From: Cordyceps javanica
Lineage: Eukaryota; Ascomycota; Sordariomycetes; Hypocreales; Cordycipitaceae
Direction of reading: 5' to 3'
Assembly: GCA_036850795.1 (NCBI GenBank)
Contig: JAAECO010000007.1
Span: 1,595,001 to 1,659,000 of the forward strand
Length of the DNA: 64,000 nt
Shown here: positions 21,856 to 32,569 of the stretch, piece by piece
Position numbering within the stretch: the stretch's first letter is position 1
Layout: each line of letters starts with the position of its first letter
Program-made: the position numbers and the translations under genes
Notes under the pieces: generated by a model
The model's input: the letters and a program-made list of their open reading frames with translations, nothing else
What the model was told of the DNA's origin: nothing
Databases searched by the model: none

Positions 21856-22840
21856 TCCGCGTAGGAGGTATGGATAGATGAATGAACAAATGAACCAAGC
21901 GGGATCTATGGGACCTGATAGCAGCCTAATTGATAAATTTGCTCCATATGTGAAGCTGCTCCTGCTCACGCATTTACCCTAAACCCTGGTGTATCGCGCA
22001 AGCTGTTTCCTCTTTCTGGTCGAGTCTTTGGCTGTCGTTGCTCAAACTGCTAGGAACAGCAGTTCGAAGTGTACAGGCTGACAATTCAGAACAGCCATGC
22101 TAAGTTGGCCTTACAAGGATTCTGTATCACTAGGTCGGTGCCCATGGAAATACGAGAGATATACAGCACAGCCCTAATTTTTCGGCCTCATCATGTTATA
22201 CCACGTGAAGGATTAGTTAGTCATTGACATGAAATTTTGTCTCATGGAAAAAGTGCTCGGACACATATAAATTGACGTTTGGGGACGCAAATGCGAATAT
22301 GCGGCCAGGTTATTGTCGAGAAATGCAGAGGCATTACCTATGCTATCAAGCTATATTGTACAATCAGGTTGTGGGTATGTGACAAGATGCCCTAAGTAGC
22401 AATTAAAGCTTTGATAATTACGTTGCCTGGCACTTGGAATTAAGGTCTTGTCTCTTTGGACGATGAAAGCCCGTTCGCCTTGTGTTATTGCGGTGTCTTT
22501 GTTGCAAGAGACCATCTGGACGTGCTAGCTTACTAACACGGCCGCCATGAGAGACGGGAAAGATAATATAGATGCGGCAAGTAGTCGTTTAAAACAATAT
22601 TGAATATCGAATATCCTGCAGTAACTGGCACAGCCACTCGTGAGAAACTCTAGCTAAGGTAGTATGCAACCACACTGATGAAGGCAATCGTGTACATATA
22701 TTGCATTACGTGCGCCGAGCTATGTCATGGTAAACCACTTAGTCAAGTATTGTGCTATCAGCATTTGGCCTTTGATAATATCGTTTCTGCAATCATGTGC
22801 GTTTATATGACGCTTACCTGCTAATTGTCTATTCCGCTAA
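21856..22840. other. Intergenic, nothing recognised
   Basis: About 1 kb of balanced composition without an open frame above 75 codons, repeat or RNA gene that I can support. Confidence 0.45.
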
Positions 22841-23092
22841 TCAACATCCGCACGAAGCGTAGGATCCGCCACCAGAGCTTGGGGGGTTGTTACGGCAGCA
22901 GCCACCGCCACAGCGGTAGGCATAAGACCACTTTGAGGAACCTGGGTCACAATAGATAATGTTGGTTCTGCTCTTATCACAAGTGGTGTAATCATGCTCA
23001 ATGTTGCGATTGCAGCCGTCGCCAATGTTGACTGCCATAACAACGGGGGCCGCGATGGTGGTGACGGCGATGATCGACTTGATGATTTGCAT
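22841..23092 (-). CDS. Small secreted cysteine-rich protein
   Basis: Single exon of 83 residues. An N-terminal signal peptide (MQIIKSIIAVTTIAAPVVMA) is followed by a mature part of about 63 residues with eight cysteines, spaced GDGC, TTC, YC, RC, GCC and a terminal SCGC. There are no transmembrane segments beyond the signal. A longer in-frame start at 23215 would destroy the signal peptide, and the TATA box at 23168 favours the ATG at 23092. Even cysteine number, small size and isolation next to transposon remnants fit the general profile of fungal effector or antimicrobial-like proteins. I recognise no named family, so role and target are unknown. Confidence 0.7.
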   Translation of the reverse strand: MQIIKSIIAVTTIAAPVVMAVNIGDGCNRNIEHDYTTCDKSRTNIIYCDPGSSKWSYAYRCGGGCCRNNPPSSGGGSYASCGC

Positions 23093-23160
23093 TTTGATTT
23101 TGTGTTGCAATTGGGAAACTGACTGATGGGTTCTGTAGACTGAGTGTACAAGTTCTAATA

Positions 23161-23168
23161 CTTTTATA
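23161..23168 (-). promoter_or_regulatory. TATA box of the secreted cysteine-rich gene
   Basis: TATAAAAG on the minus strand, 69 bases upstream of the ATG at 23092. Strong TATA boxes are typical of highly inducible fungal genes. Confidence 0.5.
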
Positions 23169-24026
23169 GTTGAATATACGATATGCATGACTACTACAGT
23201 ATGACACGTGTTCATCGCAAAGCGCTCGATTCTGACCGTGGGTCGAGTTCTGCATGATGTTAAGGTAAGTCAGCCCGAAAATTGACACTCTGGGCAAGGA
23301 AATGTTTGCGGGCCGACGGTCGGCTACTGCCGAATTGTGTATTTCACCGAGTATATACGATTTGTGCATTAGTTAGTGCGGGCCACGGAGTAGGCTAGCC
23401 ATACGCGTGATAAGAACGGGCCATAAAGTCTCGTAAAATATATCTGGTATAGGATTCTGAAGGATCAAGCAGACGCACCGACATTTTAATACTGGGGACA
23501 AACATAACTGCCGATCTGAGCTAGGGTAAATGAGCACTCCTTATCCACTAAAGCCGAGCTTAGCCTCCGTGAGCGACAGCCTCGTCTACATCTACTGGTT
23601 TAATTAATTCGTGAATTTATGGCTATTACCTCTTTTTTATAACTTCTAATTTATCAAATGAGCCAGTCATACTATGTGCACGAACAATTGAGTGATATAC
23701 CCGATTTACAGAATTTCCGCTAGGCCTCGGTCTGTCGTAGCATAGAACTGAGTCCTAGCATAGAACTGACATGTTACATATGTCGTTGCTTTGCGATATA
23801 CGCCGTCAGGTCTCAAAGGGTGGCCTCTCTTGTATAGATTCCTGAATCATGTGCGCATACTGAGAATTTATCTACGTGTGGATTTCTAAGACCGACAAGA
23901 TTATTGATAGCGGAAGGGTTCCCCACGACTATACCACACCCATTTCTCACGTCGTCTGTTGCCATGTACGAAGCGACTCAGACAGCCGTATCAGGCTGAC
24001 ACGAGTGTTCACTTGAAACATGTAAA
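23169..24026. other. Intergenic, nothing recognised
   Basis: No gene, RNA or repeat that I can support. An 11-base ATAGAACTGA-type word is repeated at about 23741 and 23759. Confidence 0.4.
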
Positions 24027-25449
24027 CTAAACTTTCTTCCCTGTCAAAATCGTCCTAGCCTCTTCGCTTGTCCACCAGCTCACGCCATGTTCTCCAGGAT
24101 ACGTGAATTTGTCCATGCTCTCTGACTTCATCTCGACACTGTAGCCTGGCTCTGTTGGTGTGCGGTAGTAGCCATTGGAAATGACAGAGGGGTGTAAAAA
24201 GTGTTCATGCAGGTGATCCACATACTCAAGTACAGATTGTTTGCCGCTGACGACAACGTAGTCAATTGTGCTCAGGTGCTGAGTGTACTCCGGTAAGCCA
24301 ACGCCGCCCGAGTGCGGCACAATGGGCACTTCGAACTTTTTAGCCATGAGAAGGACAGCAAGCACTTCGTTAACGCCACCGAGGCGGCAGGCGTCTACTT
24401 GGCATACATCGATTGCGCCGTTCATGAGCAGCTGTTTGAACATGACGCGGTTCTGGCACATTTCCCCAGTTGCGACACCAATACCGTAAGGCTTGAGAGC
24501 TTCGCGGATAGCCCTGTGCCCGAAAATGTCATCCGGGGAAGTGGGTTCCTCAATGAACCAGGGTTTGAAGTCGCTCAACTGTTCCATGTAATGAATTGCC
24601 TCGGGAACAGACCATATCTGATTGGCATCGACCATGAGTACGTTGCCTCTGTCAAAACCAATGATCTCGCGTGCAATTCCAAGACGGCGGCGATCTTCAT
24701 CAACGCCACCACCAACCTTGAGCTTGAAGTACTTGTAGCCATTTTGCAGCGTTTCCTGCAGTAGACGCTTCATTTTCTCCTCGTCATAACCCAACCAGCC
24801 AGCGCTAGTTGTATATGCGGGAACAGCCTTGTCGGAGAGCGCTTCCTCAATGCGCTGCGCTTTACCAGGCTCTGCGAGGCGCAAAATCTCCAGCGCTTCC
24901 TCGGGCGTGATAGCGTCGGTAATGTAGCGAAAGTCAATGCAGCGGACGTACTCTTCGGGAGTCATGTCGGCGACGATGCGCCACACAGGCTTGCCGAGAA
25001 CCTTGGCCCAAAGATCCCAGACGGCATTGACGACAGCGCCGAGGGCGAGGTGAATGACACCTTTTTCCGGGCCGATCCAACGCAGTTGGCTATCAGAGAC
25101 GAGATAGCGCCAAGTTTTGCCCCAATCTGCGACAAGCGAGGACAGAGTCTTGCCGCGGAGGCGATCAGCGACCTGGTCAATCGCAGCGCAGACAATGTCG
25201 TTTCCGCGACCAATTGTGAAGGTCTACAATTGAGCGTTACAGTTAGCACTGGTTTTGGATACGGTGCGATCCGAGATAGCAAATGCTGCATACCATACCG
25301 TGGCCGGCATATTCAGAGTCTGTTTGCAGAATGCAATACGCGGCGGAATAGTCACCCGCTGTATTCATAGCATCAGAGCCAGTCTTATCAAGCGACGTTG
25401 GAAAGCGTACATCACGCGAGGTGAAGCTGGTGATTGTAATTTCCGGCAT
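24027..25449 (-). CDS. L-fuconate dehydratase (enolase superfamily)
   Basis: Two exons, 25449-25294 and 25223-24027, with a 70-bp phase-0 intron (GTATGC...TTGTAG, branch GCTAAC), giving 450 residues. The splice joins GHGM to TFTIGRGNDIV, the expected family sequence. The catalytic set is visible: YFKLKVGGG (KxK base), MVDANQIW (metal Asp), FIEEPTSPDD (Glu), ATGEMCQNR (Glu) and PHSGGVGLPEY (His). The mandelate-racemase subgroup with this pattern dehydrates L-fuconate to 2-keto-3-deoxy-L-fuconate in L-fucose or related sugar-acid catabolism, in the cytosol. Other acid-sugar dehydratases of the group cannot be excluded. No neighbouring sugar genes are seen, so it is not in a catabolic cluster here. 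Confidence 0.88.
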
Positions 25450-26316
25450 CGTTAAGGCGACGGTGGTGGGGGGAGGGAATCAGACGGAGAGCTTGCTTTT
25501 CACAACGGACGGGGGAATGCCGCTTTTCTTAAACTACTCGAGTGCAAACTAACGGAAAGGTTGCATCAGCAATATTCTTCAGAGCGACATTAAACTTAGG
25601 AAGCGTCGGGATGGGAATTGGGTGGAGTAGTCGCACCTAGTGACGGCATTGAGACCGAGGTGGGGGAATCCCTCAACGCTCTGCTATCCGACTTCGGCGG
25701 TCGCCATGTAATGCGAGATGAGATGGAAGTGGATGTTTTTGGGCTCTTTTCCCCATACTTCCACGCTTTTTGTGACTGGAGCCTCAACTCGAGCACGCCG
25801 AACCAGAGGAATAATGATCCGTTGCAGCTCCAAGCAGCAGCTCCGAGCAGTAGCTCACTCAATGTTGAATAGTGTCGAGTAGTAACTCAAGCCCGCTACA
25901 ACAATATCGACCGACTAAACAATACTATGTGCCGGCGACATGCATAAAACCATCAGGCTATAAACTGCTGATTAAGAAGAAATTCCACTATCGGGGCGTC
26001 TAGAAGTCAGTATTGTTATTGTTACAATCTGACTGTGGTCAGAGAACGTCTACTTGTAGCCTCATTTGACAGAGTACCTTGTGTCTAACTTGTTTGCCCC
26101 ACCACTTCAGATTGATTTTCCCGACGGTTAATTTCGGACCGCATGGAGCTGCCACATCAGAGACTGCTCCCTTTGAAAATTATGAAGATGCCAGCTTACA
26201 TTTCCTTGAAGTCTCTCAAAATGACTTGCTACTATATTCGCCTGTAGGATGTTGATTTTCCGACAGGGGACAAGCAGCAGCATGCATCCAACGAATCGCC
26301 CTTGAGGAATTAAAAC
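25450..26316. other. Intergenic, promoter side of the dehydratase
   Basis: An 84-codon plus-strand frame at 25618-25872 and its antisense counterpart show no domain and no proper ATG context. I treat them as chance. Confidence 0.4.
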
Positions 26317-26552
26317 TCAGGAACTGAGAAGAGTCGAGTTCGTAACTTCGATCAATTTGATATGGTTTTTGGCAGCACACCATCCTCCTCGCCGTACGGC
26401 AAAATTGTTCTAGACGGCATCGCCATTGAGCTTGTCGATTATAGTGTACGCGACACCATCGGTCTTGGCATCACGAACACAAATTTCAGCTGGAATTTTT
26501 GCACCTCCATCTACATACCCGGGAGCTGCTGCCAAATTGGCTGCTTGTCATA
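26317..26552 (-). pseudogene. Remnant of a PCMH-type FAD-binding oxidoreductase
   Basis: A minus-strand frame of about 78 codons has one internal TAG and ends in TGA at 26317. It contains a stretch resembling the FAD-binding loop of berberine-bridge-like oxidases: NNFAVRRGGWCAAKNH, against the usual FAVRSGGHSxAKGH, preceded by PAEICVRD at the position of the usual PxxIVRP. Sequence to its right on the plus strand (26560-26960) also gives protein-like minus-strand segments (SSTYHFQNLREPTGEPS) but in broken frames. The flavin-linking His of the GGH motif is Trp here. It is probably a short piece of a dead gene. Confidence 0.4.
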
Positions 26553-27280
26553 TAGGCATATAGGCCGATGGTAAAGCGCTAGAACTTGGTGAATACTACA
26601 TTCTTTTTTCCCACAAAGCTGTATTGACGCTATGATAAGAAAGCTCCAATTGCATGCTCAGCACCACAAAGTCTCCTTATGAATCTGCATACGAGGGTTC
26701 GCCTGTGGGTTCTCGAAGGTTTTGGAAGTGATATGTGGAGCTAGCAGCGCTCCAGCGTTCGTCTTCGCATGTTGCGTTAGCAAGCAGAAGATTTGGCACT
26801 TTTGTAAAAATGATTACTCGAGGCTACCATGGCTATATTGCTAGCGCAGTCACCCTCTTGGACGACTGGGTGTACGCGAAAGAGAAACATGAGAAAGACG
26901 TTGACCATCTGCCGGGTATTGAAACCATTCATGCGAGAGTGTATCACCAAAGACATAACGGTTGGCAACTATACAAACAGCACACATGCTAACTGAGATG
27001 AGCCGGAGTGCTGATTTCGGGTAGCTGCTATATCAGAAGCCCACTCTAGTTTCTAATTCCCGAGATTTGGTTACTTTCTTGATCTTAGAAAGTCATTGTT
27101 TGGCCCAAAGAGTCGCGCATATTTGATGGCAAATAACGGTTAGCACGGAGCTGGGGTGGTAGAGTGGGTCCGATGTCGCCGCCGACTTTCTCAACTAACC
27201 GTGAGTCTTCTCATGCCTGGCAACACCATTCGGTCGCACAGTTGGTAGACTAAAAGACGGCAATCATAGGCCGACTGACC
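26553..27280. other. Intergenic left of RAD10
   Basis: Possibly includes further decayed parts of the FAD-oxidase remnant on the minus strand, then the RAD10 promoter. No intact gene seen. Confidence 0.4.
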
Positions 27281-28512
27281 ATGGCTGACGAGTACGGAGC
27301 GGATGATGCGCTGCTGGCCGCCATGGCTACCGCCGAGCCGACTCCTCTCTCGCGCACGCCGGCGCCGCCGCGACCACAATCACAAAAGATTCAACAGCCT
27401 ACGCCGCAGCGACTTGACAAGGTGCCCCCCCCAGCTTCGGTATCGGGAAGCAAAGTGATACAGCCAACTCCCCAGTCACTTCCTACAAGACAAGGCGTTT
27501 CAAATATCCTTGTTTCGCCACGCCAGCGAGGAAATCCGGTCCTGACGCACATCAAGTCAATGCCATGGGAATACAGTGACATCCCAGCGGACTATGTTCT
27601 TGGATCAACAACATGTGCCCTATTTCTGAGGTGCGATCTCTAGACCTTAGTACCTAATATTGCTTACACTGACAGTGTTCTTGCTGCAGTCTCAAATATC
27701 ACCGTCTACATCCCGAATACGTCTACACTCGAATTCGAAACTTGCAGGGCAAGTATAATCTACGAGTTTTACTTACAATGGTCGATATACCGAACCATGA
27801 AGACCCTCTCCGTGAGCTATCCAAGACTTCCATGGTTAATAATGTCACCATACTTTCGTGCTGGTCCGCCGCCGAAGCTGCTCGCTACCTCGAGCTGTAC
27901 AAAGCTTATGAGCATGCCAGCTTTGACGCGATTCGCGGCAAACAGTCCTCGAGCTATTCAGAAAGACTTGTGGACTTTGTTACCGTCCCAAGAAGTCTGA
28001 ACAAATCAGATGCGGTTGCCCTCGTGGCTAATTTTGGTAGCCTGAAAAACGCCATCAATGCCGATGCCGAGCAACTCGGCATGCTCAGTGGCTGGGGTGG
28101 TGTTAAGGTCAAGCGCTGGAGCTCCGCTATTGAAGAGCCATTTCGGGCGAAAAATGCAGGCAAACGGATGCTGCCCACTACTGAAGCTACCTCTGCCGCC
28201 ACCCTGACCGAACCTAAAGCCGGGTATAGAGCATCACGGCTCCAAGAGGCGGTGCCACTCTCTCGTGTGCCTCTGAGAGATATCTCACTTGCACAAGCTG
28301 CCGATATGACTACCGAAAAGGACCAGGAATCAAGTGAAAATAGGCAGTTCCAATTCCGTGGCGACACTGACGACGAGGATAACGAGCTGGCTACCGTGAG
28401 CTCCGCCACGAACTCGATACAAACGGCCAGCAAGTCTGTGCATAAAGCAGCCGAGGAGGGCGCAGAGCTACCCGATGGAATTGCTGCTGCCTTGGCGAAG
28501 CTTCGCAAGTAA
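27281..28512 (+). CDS. RAD10: DNA excision repair protein ERCC1/Rad10 homologue
   Basis: Two exons, 27281-27630 and 27690-28512, with a 59-bp phase-2 intron (GTGCGA...CTGCAG), giving 390 residues. The splice restores ALFLSLKYHRLHPEYVYTRI, the central Rad10 motif. The N-terminal 75 residues are a Pro/Gln-rich disordered tail. The central domain (about 85-205) is the XPF-nuclease-like fold without catalytic residues. After it come two helix-hairpin-helix elements (LNKSDAVALVANFGSLKNA; LGMLSGWGGVKVKRW) that bind XPF/Rad1 and DNA. The C-terminal 130 residues are a low-complexity fungal extension. As a Rad1 partner it makes the 5' incision in nucleotide excision repair and acts in recombination and crosslink repair in the nucleus. 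Confidence 0.93.
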
Positions 28513-28889
28513 GGTGTGTTGCTCGTTCCACTAGGCTGCCACTCACCGGTAGCTGCGCATTCGCCACATTCTTCGAGGATCGCCCATACGGGAGATGCTA
28601 GCTGTATCCTGTTAGCAACATATCGGACCTACCTCCCTAAGTACAAGCTGGGGTCATGAAGTGGGCTCACGGATGGGGGATGCGCCCCGTCATAACAAAC
28701 CTGGACCAAGTCAACAACAATGGCATTCGCCCTGCAGCTAGCATAGCCACGCAGCTTCATTGCATACATTCGGCACATTAACCCCGCCTATTGTTAAGTG
28801 TGAAGAGTACGCTGCACCAATCTCTGAGGTGCTATGCACTCTGTGGGCTTGTTTGATCGCAGTGTACACTATGACAATCACAATTACTA

Positions 28890-30445
28890 GCAGCGTTCTC
28901 GAGAGCTGGCATCCCAGCTGGTGGCTGCTCCTGGAGCTGGGCAGTTAGACGCGCAGATTTCTGACTCGCAAGCCCAGTCTATGAACAGTGTGTTTCCATA
29001 ATCTTGGGCAGGATACTACCGCTTTGCACAGGGAAATGATGGGCTTCACCCCCAGCGCAACAATTAGGAGGACGATTGGTAGGGCTAGGAGACAATCATT
29101 TGGTGGGGGGCTGAGTATCATCGTAGAGATGGCTGGAGCCTTGCTGCACTCGATGCTCTCAGCACATATGTTATGATGCGCGACAACACCAGAGTGATCG
29201 ATATTCTCGATACTCTTACCATGGTAAATCTCTTGACTATGAAGAAACAGAGCTACAGAATTTACGTCTTTGAGACTACGATTTGCTACCTCGGAAACGT
29301 GGTTGATTGTGAGTTGACACACCAGACTATTGCGTTGTTGAGTGTTGACGTCCGCAGCTTATGATCTCCTCAGAGGTTCTTTTGGTGGCGCATCTTTGAA
29401 CGAGAATAATTTTGAGTCGCTGTAAGGTCCTGCAAAAGTTCCTGCTGATAGCCTTCCTGGGGCATTTTATACCCTGACTGGCAGTCGAGGCCCAACGCCG
29501 TACCTCAACCTTGGGCAGAGAAAAGCAGCAGGAATGTCAACAATGCCGCCGAGATCAGCAATTGAGTCCTCGAATGCATTCGCCTCAGTGACCTGACTGG
29601 CGATGGCAAATATGCACCCTTCGCGCAGAGAGCCGATAACTGTCTGATCCGGCCATCTGGCGCACAGGAGCCTTCGCATTCTCTGGTTGGCGCTTGCGTC
29701 AGCGTCAACGTCGGCATAATGGCGCCTAGGCCTCGCACATGTATAGATAATACGAGTCCATTATCAAAATTTACTTGCTCGACCCAAAGTCGTTCTTTGA
29801 GCACTAATACCGATGGATCCCGGCCGCTGACTTGATCATGACGCACCTCGCATCCCACCCATCCAGTCGATCTAATCTCCCATTTCCCAATTCTTACAAC
29901 AACCAAAGCACAAAGACTGAGTTGGAGCACCTGTCATAATTTGCGGGCGGCATCCTTCTGCACGAGGACATGAACATTATTTTTAGCCTAGAGATGACCA
30001 AGTCCTACTTACAGACTCACAAGACGCCCAGCGGTATCGGCGCTGACCGCTCCCGGTGGATTGACTCGCATCCAGGTGGCGGCCCTACGGACAACCAGTC
30101 GACTATTTACAGGACATCAAGCTTCTAGACTTCATCGCTGGGCTGGGGGCTGGACCCAGAAACGGCGGAGTCGCCGTACCACGCGTGCGCGTAACGGGAG
30201 GCCGCAAGCACCAGAACATCTTGCACGAGGCGTTCTGAAGCATGAAATGTGTGTTTGCAAGTCGGGCGTCGGCCATTCGGACATAGAACATGTCGTGAAA
30301 AATGATGGTGTCGGCTTCAACGACATGATGGAAAGTTTCTATTTGTTGGACACACTCACGTACACATACCTCGTTGCGGGCACCTGCGTGGCAAAAGGCA
30401 AAAAAAAAAAAAAAACGGAGTTCGTCTTAAATACGAAGGCGCACT
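28890..30445 (+). pseudogene. GH47 secreted alpha-1,2-mannosidase, frameshifted pseudogene
   Basis: Family landmarks follow in the right order but in changing frames: SWAGYYRFAQGNDGLHP (28998-29050; normally HDELHP), GWSLAALDALST (about 29130), YVFETTICYLGN (29263), an intron with perfect GTGAGT...CCGCAG (29309-29357), then SYDLLRG, RLSDLTGDGKYAPFAQRA (about 29581), QEPSHSLVGACV, YESIIKIYLLDPKSF (29751), LASHPSSRSNL, HLS-stop-FAGG (29928), SGIGADRSRWIDS, LDPETAESPYHAC, and finally MESFYLLDTLTYTYL and EFVLNTKAH (to about 30440). At least three frame changes and several stops break it. The acidic residue of HDEL, a catalytic-site Glu, is Gly. A run of 16 A (30400-30415) lies near the end. It once encoded a signal-directed glycoprotein-trimming mannosidase of about 500 residues. 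The N-terminal secretion signal is not recoverable. Confidence 0.8.
30400..30415 (+). repeat. Poly-A run (16 bp)
   Basis: Uninterrupted A16 inside the GH47 pseudogene, between the YTYL and FVLNT motifs. Consistent with slippage in a gene no longer under selection. Confidence 0.8.
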
Positions 30446-31605
30446 GTATCTGTACTGGGCGCGAGACAAATGGTGAATTCATATGCAGATTCCGGTGCTT
30501 TCAAATCAGTTCGTGTTAAGCAATCGGGGATGCGAAGGCTGGATAGATAGATGTTCGGTGGTTTCGATTGTCTGTTGTGCTTTGGATATTTGGGTACTGT
30601 TGAGGAAACACAATGCGGCTACGATCAATCATACCATAGAAATTATTAGTCTGGTTATCACAAAGGGGACTTGTGTAATCACATACATTTAAATACATTT
30701 TCTTGGATTGACCGTTATGACGGCTGCCAGAAATGTCGAGCGGAAGAAAAAACAACTGGATGGTCTGATAAGTTCACCAATACTGGCTGCCCCCACAGTA
30801 GCTCCATTAGTTACAATCTTAAAAAAGGACCAGCCTCGCTCCGTTTTTTTTCAGAGCTCCTCCCCCGCAGATGGCTTCGATTTCTATGACCCGCACCATC
30901 ATTACGTCATGTATTTTTTTTTCATCTTCTGATGCAGTACTTTGTGCGATGAGCAGGACACGAATGTGCCAAACAATGCATCCATGATTGAAGTGAATGA
31001 TGGCACTTGAGGGTCTGTTTTATTCTGGCAATGTAACAACTTCACTTAGACATCTCATGGCCGAAAAACGCAGCTTGGAGCTTCATCCTATCCTCCATTC
31101 CGCCGCTACCGTCCAATAAACAACGACTACCGTCGCACATGCCGCACAAGTACACCATACAAACCGGCCGGAGCATTCTCCCCTGACATGTCCGTACTGG
31201 CTGCCCCATAGTTATTATCCATTACGCCGCTTGCGCTACTCTTCTTTTGGGCCTGACCAAGGTATTCGCTACCTCGATGCCTTCTGTATTTGACTCTCGG
31301 CCGCTTGACCACCACTCCCAGTTGCGCCTAGCTTGTGCCGTTCCCTGCCTGCCTGCGCCTCCTCTCCTCTGCTTCTTTCCTTTTCTCTCTTGCGTATGGT
31401 GCTAAAGCCAGCCCATCCCTGGAAAATCCCCAATTTCTAGCATTGATGCTCATTCCCCAGTCAGCTCCCCCAAATTGATCAATCCCCCCTGGGCCCCCCT
31501 CTCCTCTTACATCACACCACTTTTATTCCACTCCCTCTCACACCACACCTCAGACCGTCTCCCTCCACAACTTCTCTCGAACAATTCAAATCAAACGATA
31601 ACAAA
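30446..31605. other. Intergenic, promoter region of the calcofluor-type gene
   Basis: No coding frame recognised. The last 300 bases are pyrimidine-rich (CTCCCTCTCACACC and similar runs), typical of strong fungal promoters and 5' leaders. Confidence 0.5.
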
Positions 31606-32214
31606 ATGTCCAAGTCGCGCATGCCCCTAATCCTCGGCCTCGGTGCCGCTGGTGGCGTCGGTTACTACCTGTACAGCGCCGGCGGCAACGCCAAGGCTGC
31701 TGAGAACAAGTTTGAGAGTACGTCGTTGCTCGATTGATCTCCTTTCATAATCCCCTATCGCATTGAACAAAGTCAACTCATCCGTTCCTCGCGTCAGGCG
31801 ACCTGCACAAGGCCCGTGCCAACATCACATCGGCCATTCCGGGAACGGGCTCGTCCCCAGATGCTTCCAAGAAGCTCGAGAACGCCGGCTCCGAGGCTGG
31901 CGCCAAGCTCGACAAGGCCGTAAGCTAACCTTCCTGCTGATTCTTTCTTCTTTCCTATCCGTTGCCATCACTACACCCAAGAAGCACGAGGGAAAGAAGA
32001 AAACAACAAAGCGCCCGCGCAAACCACTAACTCTCTCCGTTCACAGTGGCAGCAGGCGGATAGGCAGGTTAGCCAAGCCCGCGACAACGCCGAAGCCTAC
32101 GTCAAGGATGCCAGAGCGGAAGCTCTCAAAGCTGTCGACAAATTTGACAAGACGGTCGAGGACGGCGCCTCCAAGGCCAAGAGCGGCATCTCTAGCTGGT
32201 TTGGTGGCAAATAA
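31606..32214 (+). CDS. Calcofluor-white-hypersensitive-type small protein
   Basis: Three exons (31606-31717, 31798-31919, 32047-32214) with introns of 80 and 127 bp give 133 residues. All splice sites are canonical (GTACGT...TCAG, GTAAGC...CACAG). The N-terminus (MPLILGLGAAGGVGYYLYSAGG) is a single hydrophobic helix. The rest is an alanine-, lysine- and glutamate-rich amphipathic helix region (SQARDNAEAYVKDARAEAL) ending in SGISSWFGGK. This layout is that of the short fungal proteins annotated as calcofluor white hypersensitive protein; the molecular role is not known to me. The pyrimidine-rich promoter suggests high expression. The helix pattern would also suit a membrane-anchored mitochondrial or ER protein. 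Confidence 0.75.
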
Positions 32215-32569
32215 CCTGCTGTCTATCGGAACGCAACCGTCAGATTTTGTTTCTTTTTCTGTTTTGGGATCGGTCTTCTTATCACGTTACAGCCTTCTTG
32301 ATAGGAAAAAAGATAAAATGAACTCCCCCCCGAATTCATCATACTGTCATGCCTATACCGTGAAACATGTCATAAAGAAATTGTTTTGATTTTGTTTCAT
32401 TGTAGCCTTGCTCTTGGCTATTTACATTATACTAAACTCCAGATATTGCTCCTTCCAAACCCAGGCCCGAGTTTGGTGATAAAGTAGCACAGGGAAACAC
32501 AGCAACCGCCCGAATTGGTAGGCTAGTATACAGAGTAGGCCCGTGAATAGCCGACTGTCGTCCCCGTTT
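32215..32569. other. Convergent 3' intergenic region
   Basis: Lies between the stop of the calcofluor-type gene and the stop of PRP6 on the other strand. It should hold both polyadenylation regions. No gene. Confidence 0.6.

Noticed and set aside
30708..30932. 74-codon frame with basic N-terminus
   Set aside because: Starts in poor context, ends in a Phe/Tyr-rich stretch from T-rich DNA, and lies in the promoter of the calcofluor-type gene.
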